DNA of 37,902 nt from an uncultured Prevotellaceae bacterium (GTDB taxonomy: Bacteria > Bacteroidota > Bacteroidia > Bacteroidales > Bacteroidaceae), in contig CACXJZ010000025.1 in NCBI GenBank assembly GCA_902768105.1, positions 1 through 37,902 on the forward strand, in the 5' to 3' direction. Positions 1 to 7,110 of the stretch are shown here, in pieces. Both the position numbers and the translations under genes were made by a program. Under the pieces are notes generated by a model that saw nothing but the letters and a program-made list of their open reading frames with translations, had not been told where the DNA came from and did no database searches. Within the stretch, counting starts at the first letter, position 1; the number at the start of each line of letters is the position of its first letter.

Positions 1-1774
1 TGATAAACGGGTCGGCGCCGAGTGAGTCGAGTGTCAAGACGTGTTGTTTCAAAGTGTTTATGAGCATTCCTCCATTGATGATCTTTGAGGCCCTTGGCGA
101 CTGGACAATCTTATCCACCTCCTTGATCAAGTCTCCATTCAGCGAGTCGAGTTCCTGCGACTTGCGTACCTTCGCATCAAAGGTGGGTTCTGCCTCGATG
201 AGCGGCGCAACTTTGTCTGCCCATTCCTTCCAACGTGTGAGCAGTGCCAGTTCTTCGTCGTTGGTGGCGAACTCCTGGTAGTGGTCACGGAGATTATATG
301 AGAACACGGCGTTGCGTGCCCGTGAGGCATCGTCCAGATAGTCGCGCAGGAAAGCGCCGAGGTTGCGATGCAGCGTATAGGGCTTCTCCATCTTCGTCCA
401 GAACATGTCGTAGGCATAGCGGCGGGCATGGTCGGTGAGCACCGCACCCTTGACGTGGAAGCGGGCCTGTCCAAAAGCGAATGCCTGCTGCGTCAGCGTG
501 TTGCCTTTTCTGTAAAGGTTGAAGCGGGTGGAGAGCGTGGGATGTTGCTCACAGAGCGCGTCGAAGTGGGCGAACTGTGACTTGATGAGACTATCGACGG
601 AGGCAATGTATGGCTCAAAAAGTTCCGCGCTTCCTTTGCCGGCAGTCTCCAGCCCGTCATACAATTCTATGTACTGCCAGTCGAGCGGATACTTGAATAG
701 CTCGTTCTGCAGGCGGCAGTCGTCACCCATGAAGAAACGGCGCCCTTCCTTGAAGTCGTAGAGCAGGAAGTAGGTCTTGCCCGGCTCGAACATCGTGCGG
801 ATGAAGCAACGCCCCCAGTCAATGTAGAATGCCGTACTGTTTAGGATGGGGATTTTTACGCAGAAACGCCCCTGCTCGTCCAGTTCGGCATGGGCAGACG
901 TTTGCTTGTCCGTATAGAGGTCCTGATAGCCGAAGTCGAAAGTCTTCAACTGCTTGAAAAACTCCGGCATATCCTTAACCCAGCCCACAACGGTGATGGT
1001 GTCCTCCTTATAGCCAGAGTTCACAAAGCCCTCACGGGTGTCCTTAGTAGGATAGTCAGGCAGGAAACGACTGGTAATCATCGAATACACAGCCTTGTTG
1101 CTGCCTATCTGTATCGTGCGCTGACCTTTCTTATCCTTACCGATAACGACCTTCAGTTCATCACTACCATTAGTCATGACGATAGTAGCCTCACCAGTAT
1201 TAGCGTTCACGTCGCGCTGTTTGTAGTTCCAGAACTGGCAGTTGTAGATGGCGCAGTCGTCCAGGAAGGCAATCTTCCAGTCGCCCTTATCGTCGCGCCA
1301 GTAGGAAGGGAAGAGCTGCTTCCAACGCTCCTCCACAGGCTTGATGCCCTTAATCTGGAAGGCACCCTGTCCGTCGCCCTCGATGAAGTCGAACGCCTTG
1401 GTGTCCTTCGGCAGCGGTGGAAAGTGGAACGCCATATCGAGCTTGCCGTCCTTGTTCGTATGAAGGTGCTTGTTGAGTTCTATGCCGTCGGCAGAGACGA
1501 GGGTATAGCGCTGTTCGCCAACCTTTAGATAGGTGTCGCCCACAAACTGGAACCAGTAGTGGTCAGGATGGTCCGACCGCAACGATGCAGTAATATACAC
1601 CACGGTCTCGTTGTCCTTCAGCTCCACCCTCGTCACGTCAAGTGCGAGATTGAAGTATCCGTCGCCATAGTTGGTTCCGTACTCGATGGTAGGCTGTTCC
1701 CACACCACATCCTTCGCCAGTCCCGTCATGGCGACGAAAGCCAGCATCATGGTTGATAATAATAGTTTTTTCAT
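1..1774 (-). CDS. Large exported protein, 5' part (TlpA-type architecture suspected)
   Basis: An uninterrupted reading frame of 591 codons starts at the ATG at 1772-1774 and runs off the left edge, so the protein is partial. It opens with a signal peptide (MKKLLLSTMMLAFVAMTGLA) and continues as soluble, beta-rich, aromatic-rich sequence, then a charged helical region from about residue 350. The length and layout recall the large Bacteroidales exported proteins that end in a thioredoxin (TlpA-like) domain. That domain would lie outside the window, so the function is inferred only. It is divergent from the outer-membrane protein at 1918, with a promoter -7 box 55 bases upstream. Being a gene is near certain; the product is not. 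Confidence 0.85.
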   Translation of the reverse strand, partial: MKKLLLSTMMLAFVAMTGLAKDVVWEQPTIEYGTNYGDGYFNLALDVTRVELKDNETVVYITASLRSDHPDHYWFQFVGDTYLKVGEQRYTLVSADGIELNKHLHTNKDGKLDMAFHFPPLPKDTKAFDFIEGDGQGAFQIKGIKPVEERWKQLFPSYWRDDKGDWKIAFLDDCAIYNCQFWNYKQRDVNANTGEATIVMTNGSDELKVVIGKDKKGQRTIQIGSNKAVYSMITSRFLPDYPTKDTREGFVNSGYKEDTITVVGWVKDMPEFFKQLKTFDFGYQDLYTDKQTSAHAELDEQGRFCVKIPILNSTAFYIDWGRCFIRTMFEPGKTYFLLYDFKEGRRFFMGDDCRLQNELFKYPLDWQYIELYDGLETAGKGSAELFEPYIASVDSLIKSQFAHFDALCEQHPTLSTRFNLYRKGNTLTQQAFAFGQARFHVKGAVLTDHARRYAYDMFWTKMEKPYTLHRNLGAFLRDYLDDASRARNAVFSYNLRDHYQEFATNDEELALLTRWKEWADKVAPLIEAEPTFDAKVRKSQELDSLNGDLIKEVDKIVQSPRASKIINGGMLINTLKQHVLTLDSLGADPFI

Positions 1775-1828
1775 ATTTGTAGTTTATAATTTTCGGTCGT
1801 TCGTTATTTTCTTGATGGTTTATCGTTG

Positions 1829-1836
1829 CAAAAGTA
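1829..1836 (-). promoter_or_regulatory. Promoter -7 box for the gene at 1774
   Basis: On the minus strand this reads TACTTTTG, matching the Bacteroidetes sigma-ABfr -7 consensus TAnnTTTG. It lies 55 bases before the start codon. No clear -33 element was found. Confidence 0.5.
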
Positions 1837-1917
1837 ATAAGATTTTTGCGAAGTATGATTTCATTTTAAACTTTTTTACTTGTTATTACGTCAAAATAGA
1901 AAACTAACACAAAATTT

Positions 1918-4900
1918 ATGTGTCATTTACGAACCGTACTGTTATTTCTTTTGTGTTGTATGGCTGTACTGCGAATGTCGGGACAGACTTCGCTGACGGG
2001 TCGTGTGACGGATGAAGAGACCAACGAGGCGCTGCTAAGGGCAACCATACAACTGTACCGTCTGGGCAGGGACACGACATTTGTCGGGGGAACCTTCTCG
2101 AACGCGCAGGGAGCTTTCTCGCTGAGCACCAACCGGACGTCGGGACAATATCTGCTACGCATATCGTACCTGGGCTATAAGACGGCAGAACAGCACGTGA
2201 CGCTGACGGCCGGCCATACGCAGGCGCTCGGCACGATAGCCCTGGTGCCCGATGCCACCAACCTGGAGGAGGCGGTGGTGACGGCTAACGTGCCCAAGAT
2301 GGTCATCAAGGACGATACGGTGGTGTATAATGCCGACGCCTACCGCGTGCCTGAGGGGTCGGTCATCGAGGCGCTGGTGGAGGCCTTGCCCGGTGCCAAG
2401 ATTGACGATGACGGCAAGATCAGCATCAACGGCAAGGAGGTGAGGCGCTTCAAGATGGACGGCCGTGACTTCATGACGGGCAATAACGATGCGGTGATGA
2501 AGAACCTTCCCTCGTACGTGGTCGAGCAGGTGAAGGCCTACGACGAGAAGAGTGACCTGAGCCGCCTGACGGGCATCGACGACGGCAACGACGACTTCGT
2601 GCTGGAGTTTGTCACCAGGCGTAGTGTCAGAAAGGGCCTGCAGGCCAACCCTGACGTGGGCATTGGTACTGACGGCCGCTACGGTATCCGTCTGACGGCG
2701 ATGAAGCCCTTTGGTGACGTGCGCTATACGTTTATGGGTAATGCCAACAATGTGAACGACCGCAACTTCAGCGGAAGAGGCGGACGAGGACGCGGCAACG
2801 GACAGGGTCAGCGCTCAACGAAGACCGGTGCGCTGGACATCAGCTACGAGCAGCAGAACAAGTTGAAGCTGAGCGGGCGCGTGACGTGGAATCATGGCGA
2901 TGCGGACAACTGGAACCGCACGGCCTCCGAGAGCTTCGTCATCACCCGTGGCGGTGCCTTCTCGAACAGCATCAGCCAGAGCTACTCGCGCAACAACAGC
3001 TGGACGGCCAACATGAACCTGCAATGGACCATCGACCCGAAGACCACCCTCTCGTTCCGGCCTGACATCAGCTTCTCGACGAACGACAGCAGGAGCTTCT
3101 CCACCTCGGCATCGTTCAATGCCAACCCCTACGACTACGTCAGCGACCCGCTGAGCGAGGAAGGCCTGTGGACGCTGAGCAGCCTCTCGCAGGTGGTCAA
3201 TAGCCGCCTGAACAAGTCGCTGAACTATGGTGACAACACGAACATCAACACACAATTGCAGCTCTTCCGCCGCTTGGGTGACAATGGTCGCAACGTGGCC
3301 CTGAGCGCCAACTTCAGCTATCGCGACGGCAGCGGCCAGAACGCCAGTCTCTCGGCCGTACACTTGTACCAGCAGAAGAACCACCTGGGCGAGGACTCCA
3401 CCTATCAGACCAACCGCTATACCGTCTCTGCCAACGACAACCTGAGCTATTCGCTGGGCATCACCTATACCGAGCCGTTGTGGACATTCAGTACTGCTCC
3501 ACAGCCTCGCCCTGACGAAAGGAGACCGGAGGCTGCGCCCAGGGAAGGCGGTTTTGCTCCTCCCTCACAGGGAGGTCCCGGGGGTGGGTTTGGTGGTCCT
3601 GGTGGTCCTGGTGGGCCTGGTGGACGTAATCGCGGAGGCGGACAGCAGGGTCTCTTCCTGCAACTGAACTACCGATACGGCTACAACCACCAGAAGAGCG
3701 ACCCGCTGACCTACGACTTCCCAGACTACAGCCCGGAGGCCTTTGCAGAGGTCTTGCAGGACTATCGCGACTGGACGGCGCTGTTCGGTTATCTGGACAA
3801 TCCCTACGAGAGCTATCTCAGTCCCCGGCTGAGCCGCTACTCGGAGCGCACGGAGTATAACCACACGGCCGAGGTGCAGCTGCGCTACGTCCGCGACAAG
3901 ATCAACATGAACGTCGGCGTGTCCCTGATGCCCCAGCGCTCGCATTTCATCCAGGAGTATCTGGGATATCCCGTCGATACCGTCCGCACGGTGACCAACA
4001 TCTCGCCAACCCTCAACCTGCGCTACCGCTTCAACCAGCAGACCAACCTGCAGGTGCAGTTCCGCGGACAGACGCAGCAGCCAAGCATCACGCAGCTGCT
4101 CGAGATCTACGACGACACCAACCCCCTGAACATCACCGTGGGTAACCCCGGACTGGTGCCCGCCTTCAATTCCAACCTCACAGCCAACTTCCAGATGATG
4201 CGACAGCCCACCCTCGTCACCGACAGCCTCGGATACCAGGTGCCCAAGAACCAGCGGAACTGGAGCTTCAACGCCAACACCCGATGGCAGCTGACCACCA
4301 ACAGCATCGGCAACGTCGTGACCTACGATGAGACCACGGGAGGACGCATCTCACGGCCGGAGAACATCAACGGCAACTGGAGCGCCAACTTCGGTATGGG
4401 CTTCACCGTGGGACTCGACACGCTGAACCGCTGGGACATCTCCGGCTCCGCCAATGCCAGCTACGCCCACCGCGTGGGTTACGTCAACCTGAACCGCACG
4501 GCACAGCCTGACCGTAACGTGACGCACACCTACAACGTGAACCCCTCCGTGTCGCTCAGCTACCGCAACCAGTGGCTCAGCGTCTCGCTGAACGCACGCA
4601 CCACCTTCGCCCGTACCGAGAACCGACTGCAGGCCTCCAACAACCTGACCACGTGGAACTTCTCCTATGGCGGTAACACCAAGATCACCTTCCCGTGGGG
4701 CTCCAACCTCTCTACCGACTTCCACATGTTCAGCAAGCGTGGCTATGCCGACGAGACGCTCAACACCAACGAACTGCTGTGGAATGCCCAGCTGTCGCAC
4801 AGCTTCCTGCGCAACAAGGCGCTCACCGTCATGCTGCAATGGTACGACATCCTTCGACAGCAGACCACCTTCTCGCGTACTGTCAATGCCAACGGCTGGC

Positions 4901-5070
4901 GCGATCAGGAGGTGAACACCATCACCACTTATGCCATGCTGCACGTCAGCTACCGACTAAATCTTTTCGGTGCAGGCAACGGCAACGGACGAGGTGGCGG
5001 ACGGGGTGGTGACGGTCGTCGCGGCCGTCGCGGAGGATGGGGCGGTGGACCGCGTGATTGGGGCAACTGA
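1918..5070 (+). CDS. Outer-membrane beta-barrel protein with carboxypeptidase-regulatory-like domain (TonB-receptor-like)
   Basis: 1050 aa. A signal peptide (about residues 1-22) is followed by a CarboxypepD-regulatory-like domain (about 24-115: LTGRVTDEETNEALLRATI and LLRISYLGYKTAEQHV). Next comes a plug-like region (about 120-235, with INGKEVRRFKMDGRDF) and then a long barrel of alternating beta strands ending near residue 1015, the layout of the OMP_b-brl_3 group of TonB-dependent receptors. Two oddities stand out. A Gly/Pro-rich loop near residues 540-585 contains a hairpin-like DNA element. The last 30 residues are a Gly/Arg-rich tail (GRGGGRGGDGRRGRRGG) rather than the usual terminal barrel strand ending in Phe. 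The substrate is unknown; no SusD partner is adjacent. Confidence 0.9.
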   Translation: MCHLRTVLLFLLCCMAVLRMSGQTSLTGRVTDEETNEALLRATIQLYRLGRDTTFVGGTFSNAQGAFSLSTNRTSGQYLLRISYLGYKTAEQHVTLTAGHTQALGTIALVPDATNLEEAVVTANVPKMVIKDDTVVYNADAYRVPEGSVIEALVEALPGAKIDDDGKISINGKEVRRFKMDGRDFMTGNNDAVMKNLPSYVVEQVKAYDEKSDLSRLTGIDDGNDDFVLEFVTRRSVRKGLQANPDVGIGTDGRYGIRLTAMKPFGDVRYTFMGNANNVNDRNFSGRGGRGRGNGQGQRSTKTGALDISYEQQNKLKLSGRVTWNHGDADNWNRTASESFVITRGGAFSNSISQSYSRNNSWTANMNLQWTIDPKTTLSFRPDISFSTNDSRSFSTSASFNANPYDYVSDPLSEEGLWTLSSLSQVVNSRLNKSLNYGDNTNINTQLQLFRRLGDNGRNVALSANFSYRDGSGQNASLSAVHLYQQKNHLGEDSTYQTNRYTVSANDNLSYSLGITYTEPLWTFSTAPQPRPDERRPEAAPREGGFAPPSQGGPGGGFGGPGGPGGPGGRNRGGGQQGLFLQLNYRYGYNHQKSDPLTYDFPDYSPEAFAEVLQDYRDWTALFGYLDNPYESYLSPRLSRYSERTEYNHTAEVQLRYVRDKINMNVGVSLMPQRSHFIQEYLGYPVDTVRTVTNISPTLNLRYRFNQQTNLQVQFRGQTQQPSITQLLEIYDDTNPLNITVGNPGLVPAFNSNLTANFQMMRQPTLVTDSLGYQVPKNQRNWSFNANTRWQLTTNSIGNVVTYDETTGGRISRPENINGNWSANFGMGFTVGLDTLNRWDISGSANASYAHRVGYVNLNRTAQPDRNVTHTYNVNPSVSLSYRNQWLSVSLNARTTFARTENRLQASNNLTTWNFSYGGNTKITFPWGSNLSTDFHMFSKRGYADETLNTNELLWNAQLSHSFLRNKALTVMLQWYDILRQQTTFSRTVNANGWRDQEVNTITTYAMLHVSYRLNLFGAGNGNGRGGGRGGDGRRGRRGGWGGGPRDWGN
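3556..3588 (+). repeat. GC-rich palindromic element inside the outer-membrane protein gene (tentative copy)
   Basis: The core CCTCCCT-CAC-AGGGAGG (3559-3575) is a 7-bp-arm hairpin followed by a G-rich stretch. It encodes PPSQGGPGGG in a Gly/Pro-rich loop. It resembles the palindromes in mfd and pyrC, but a simple Gly/Pro codon run could also explain it. Confidence 0.4.
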
Positions 5071-5115
5071 TGAAAAAAAGTGCGTTACAATACCCGTTAT
5101 CTCGAATATAATTCT

Positions 5116-5123
5116 TAACTTTG
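5116..5123 (+). promoter_or_regulatory. Promoter -7 box for the 45-aa membrane peptide
   Basis: TAACTTTG matches the TAnnTTTG consensus and lies 21 bases before the ATG at 5144. No convincing -33 element is seen. Confidence 0.45.
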
Positions 5124-5143
5124 TCGCCAGAATAGAAAGCATT

Positions 5144-5281
5144 ATGGATACATTCATGACTTGGGCAAAAGAGAACTACGACCTCATCTCCCTGATGGTG
5201 GGACTCCTTGGCGTAGGCATCGCCTTCATTTCCATGATTTACGAAATCAAGAAGAAGAAAAAGCAAAAGCAAAAGCAATAA
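5144..5281 (+). CDS. Small single-pass membrane protein, 45 aa
   Basis: The sequence has a polar N-terminus (MDTFMTWAKENYD), one hydrophobic helix (about residues 14-34) and a tail of alternating lysine and glutamine (IKKKKKQKQKQ). It would sit in the inner membrane with the basic tail in the cytoplasm. It follows the outer-membrane gene by 73 bases and has its own -7 box. I do not recognise a family. The promoter-like box and typical topology favour a real gene over a chance frame. Confidence 0.6.
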   Translation: MDTFMTWAKENYDLISLMVGLLGVGIAFISMIYEIKKKKKQKQKQ

Positions 5282-5285
5282 AAAG

Positions 5286-5375
5286 CCTCCCCCTTCCGGG
5301 GAGGTTCTTTGGTGAAAGGTGGAAGCACTCCCTCCTTTCGTCCCCCTTTTGGGGGACTACAGGGGGCTGTCTTTA
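5286..5375. repeat. Two GC-rich palindromic elements, intergenic
   Basis: The first hairpin is CCTCCCC-CTTCC-GGGGAGG (5286-5304). The second is GTCCCCC-TTTT-GGGGGAC (5340-5357), followed by an AGGGGGCT segment. They belong to the same visual class as the in-frame elements in mfd and pyrC. The first also lies just after the 45-aa gene and could act as a terminator, but it lacks a T tract. Confidence 0.6.
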
Positions 5376-5404
5376 CGGAGTCGGCTCCACCTTCAAACCA
5401 CACT

Positions 5405-5441
5405 TTTCATGCCATGAAACCACCCTTTTCATGCCATGAAA
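5405..5441. repeat. Two copies of a 15-bp perfect palindrome
   Basis: TTTCATGCCATGAAA occurs at 5405-5419 and 5427-5441, a 22-base period, with CCACCC-type spacer. It could be a dimeric protein-binding site or a dispersed repeat. Confidence 0.55.
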
Positions 5442-5484
5442 CTATGCGATTCATTACGGGAAAAGTCGGGGCGACTGACAGAAA

Positions 5485-5685
5485 TCACCACAAATACCTT
5501 CCAATTATGCTCAGATACTGAAATTTTGCAACGCTGATGTGTGCGCCAAGGATGGGGAAAAACATCGGAATCAGGGGTTCATACATGTCTTTTGATGCCT
5601 GCGAGAGAAGCAATTTGATGCATTCTGTACCTTTTCCGAGCTTAGGCATCTCGGGAGCCTTTTGTTTACTAATGTCGTATTTCAT
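5485..5685 (-). pseudogene. Frameshifted N-terminal remnant of a mobile-element replication-type gene
   Basis: The open frame of 66 codons (MKYDISKQKAPEMPKLGKGT...) resembles, from memory, the N-terminus of Bacteroidales mobile-element proteins of the VirE/DUF3987 primase-helicase type, which carry a motif like GAHISGAEFQY. Here it reads GAHISVAKFQY and then runs into nonsense and a stop. A one-base shift just after FQY restores a family-like continuation (SEHNWKVF). That points to a frameshift in a decaying gene. The rest of the gene is missing. Immediately upstream (5711-5872) is a large nested inverted repeat. The family assignment is unverified. Confidence 0.45.
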
Positions 5686-5710
5686 TGTATTTCAGCTTTT
5701 TAGATGAATA

Positions 5711-5872
5711 ATTACTGGCCAGTAATTACAATTACAGTTATTACAGTTTATTTTTCGAGGGTTGCCATCCTCTCCTTATATATATTAACTATCTATATAT
5801 TAATAAGTTATATAGTATTTAAAAGAGGATGTGACCATCCATTTTAAAACTGTAATAACTGTAATTGTAATT
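5711..5872. repeat. Nested inverted repeat with AT-rich centre (origin-like)
   Basis: The outer arms are perfect over 26 bases (5724-5749 and 5847-5872) and built from iterated ATTACA/GTTATTACAG units. The inner arms are CATCCTCT (5766-5773) and AGAGGATG (5824-5831). The centre is a run of TATATA and TTAATAAG. A perfect 16-bp palindrome, ATTACTGGCCAGTAAT, abuts the left arm (5711-5726). This is a cruciform-capable structure 26 bases upstream of the decayed gene ending at 5685. Confidence 0.75.
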
Positions 5873-5893
5873 GACGCGGTCATTGGTTTACAC

Positions 5894-6037
5894 TCACACT
5901 TCCTCTACAAGGCCTTCAAGTGCCTGACGCAGTTCGTTGCACACAGCGATGGCGTAGCCGTCAATCGAGAAGTCATAGCCCATCTTTACCGGGCGGAAGT
6001 TCAGGCGCAGGATGCCATTGTAGTTCTTATTTGCGGT
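5894..6037 (-). pseudogene. 47-codon coding remnant with no start codon
   Basis: Between an in-frame TAG (6038-6040) and a TGA (5894-5896) lies a protein-like stretch (NGILRLNFRPVKMGYDFSID, then GYAIAVCNELRQALEGLVEEV). It has natural composition but no ATG before its nineteenth residue. It overlaps the end of the 66-aa gene by about 10 bases. I read it as the C-terminal end of a lost gene; I do not recognise the family. A short protein from the internal Met is possible but less likely. Confidence 0.4.
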
Positions 6038-6227
6038 CTAATCGGTCGATGTCCCGTTTTCCCTTCAGGCAGACGACCAACAGGAAGGCAATCAGGACTA
6101 TTGTGAAGATGGTCCCCAGCTGCCAGTCTATAACACCTACGTGCTGCAAGACCAGCAGGAGAGCCAGTAACACAAGCGACAGGGCAACGGATATAATCAG
6201 CCAATATCTGCGGAGTATCGTCTTCAT
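6027..6227 (-). CDS. Small membrane protein with two transmembrane helices, 66 aa
   Basis: The sequence has a basic start (MKTILRRYW), a long hydrophobic helix (about 9-28), a short polar turn (HVGVIDWQ), a second helix (about 37-54) and a charged tail (KGKRDIDRLDRK). It begins 14 bases after the stop of the AraC-type gene at 6242-6931 and shares its strand, so the two are probably co-transcribed. No family was recognised. It might modulate or stabilise its membrane-bound neighbour, which is inference. Confidence 0.65.
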   Translation of the reverse strand: MKTILRRYWLIISVALSLVLLALLLVLQHVGVIDWQLGTIFTIVLIAFLLVVCLKGKRDIDRLDRK

Positions 6228-6241
6228 CTTCTTATTCTTCC

Positions 6242-6931
6242 CTATACTTTGTTCTTGAACATTCTACTTAAGGTGTTCAGGTAGTCTGTTGGAGTGATGC
6301 CGAAGGAGAACTTAAAGGCGCTGATGAAGGCTGCTGTGTCCTTGAAGCCGCACTTGCCGGCAATGTCGTCCATCGAGTCGTCCGTGTGTTCCATGAGCAG
6401 CTTTGCAGCGTACTCCGCACGTAGGGAGTTGATGTAGTCTGCCGTTCTCCTGGGGTCCGTATAGCGCGGCACAAGCATGCAGAAATCTTCCAGACTGACT
6501 CCCATGAACTCTGCCAACGCCTGCTGGTTGAAGGCGGGATCTGTAAAGGGCTTCTCCTTGTTTATGCGGGCATCCATCTTCACGTAGAACGCCTGACTGC
6601 CGTTCACTTGGGCTTCCTTGGCGGCCTTCGACTTCGGCTGCTGTATCTTCAGCACATCTTCCTGCTCGTCAAACGACAGGGCCCCGTTGGCCACAATGGT
6701 ACGATAGTCATCCAACGCATTGAGTATTCGGAGCAGCTGTTCGTTTCGCTGGCTGATAATCCTGTTGTAGCGCAGGGAAAAAATTCCGAGCACGACCAGC
6801 AACAGCACAACGGACAACAGTATCACGATGATGGTGTTGGCCTCGGACTCCGTCAATGACCGTGCGTGGCAGAACGAGGTTGCCAGTAATAGTAATGGGG
6901 TGGTTATGGCGATTCTTTTTCTCATAATCAT
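6242..6931 (-). CDS. Membrane-anchored AraC-type regulator, 229 aa
   Basis: The protein has an N-terminal signal-like segment (ITTPLLLLATSFCHA), a second hydrophobic helix (about 33-52: TIIVILLSVVLLLVVLGIF), a short linker and a C-terminal AraC-type double helix-turn-helix (about 145-225, with YINSLRAEYAAKLL, DIAGKCGFKDTAAFISAFK and FGITPTDYL). It looks like the C-terminal half of a hybrid two-component regulator that has lost its sensor, kinase and receiver parts but kept the membrane anchor. The start is one of two nearby ATGs (6931 or 6925). It is divergent from another AraC-type gene at 7111 and has its own -7 box at 6967-6974. Confidence 0.85.
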   Translation of the reverse strand: MIMRKRIAITTPLLLLATSFCHARSLTESEANTIIVILLSVVLLLVVLGIFSLRYNRIISQRNEQLLRILNALDDYRTIVANGALSFDEQEDVLKIQQPKSKAAKEAQVNGSQAFYVKMDARINKEKPFTDPAFNQQALAEFMGVSLEDFCMLVPRYTDPRRTADYINSLRAEYAAKLLMEHTDDSMDDIAGKCGFKDTAAFISAFKFSFGITPTDYLNTLSRMFKNKV

Positions 6932-6966
6932 ATTCTATTTCATATATATGTAATGGTATATGGTTG

Positions 6967-6974
6967 CAAAGGTA
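6967..6974 (-). promoter_or_regulatory. Promoter -7 box for the membrane AraC gene
   Basis: The minus strand reads TACCTTTG. A TTG lies 20 bases upstream (in CAGTTGCG), the usual -33 spacing for Bacteroidetes promoters. The box lies 36 bases before the start codon. Confidence 0.65.
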
Positions 6975-7082
6975 GTGCTTTTTTGTATTATACGCAACTG
7001 TTCATAGCATGAAAATACTACCGATTTTCGCCTTTTTGCTATCAAAATGTGTGATTTTTGGTTGTATTTCGAAATTTAATTG

Positions 7083-7090
7083 TAATTTTG
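7083..7090 (+). promoter_or_regulatory. Promoter -7 box that decides the start of the AraC gene at 7111
   Basis: TAATTTTG, with TTTTTG 22 bases upstream (7055-7060). It lies downstream of an in-frame ATG at 7009, so translation most likely starts at 7111 rather than 7009. Confidence 0.55.
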
Positions 7091-7110
7091 CAACAGAAAA
7101 AGACAAGAAA

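Noticed and set aside
890-1528. A 212-codon plus-strand frame near the left end
   Set aside because: The minus strand is open for 591 codons with a signal peptide and promoter, so this is its shadow.
2815-4944. Long open frames on the minus strand opposite the outer-membrane gene
   Set aside because: They are shadow frames of a GC-rich gene: no ribosome-binding site, no domain, and composition dictated by the plus-strand codons.
7009-7110. An upstream start for the AraC gene at 7111
   Set aside because: The extension contains the promoter boxes and reads as unlikely Cys/Phe-rich sequence.
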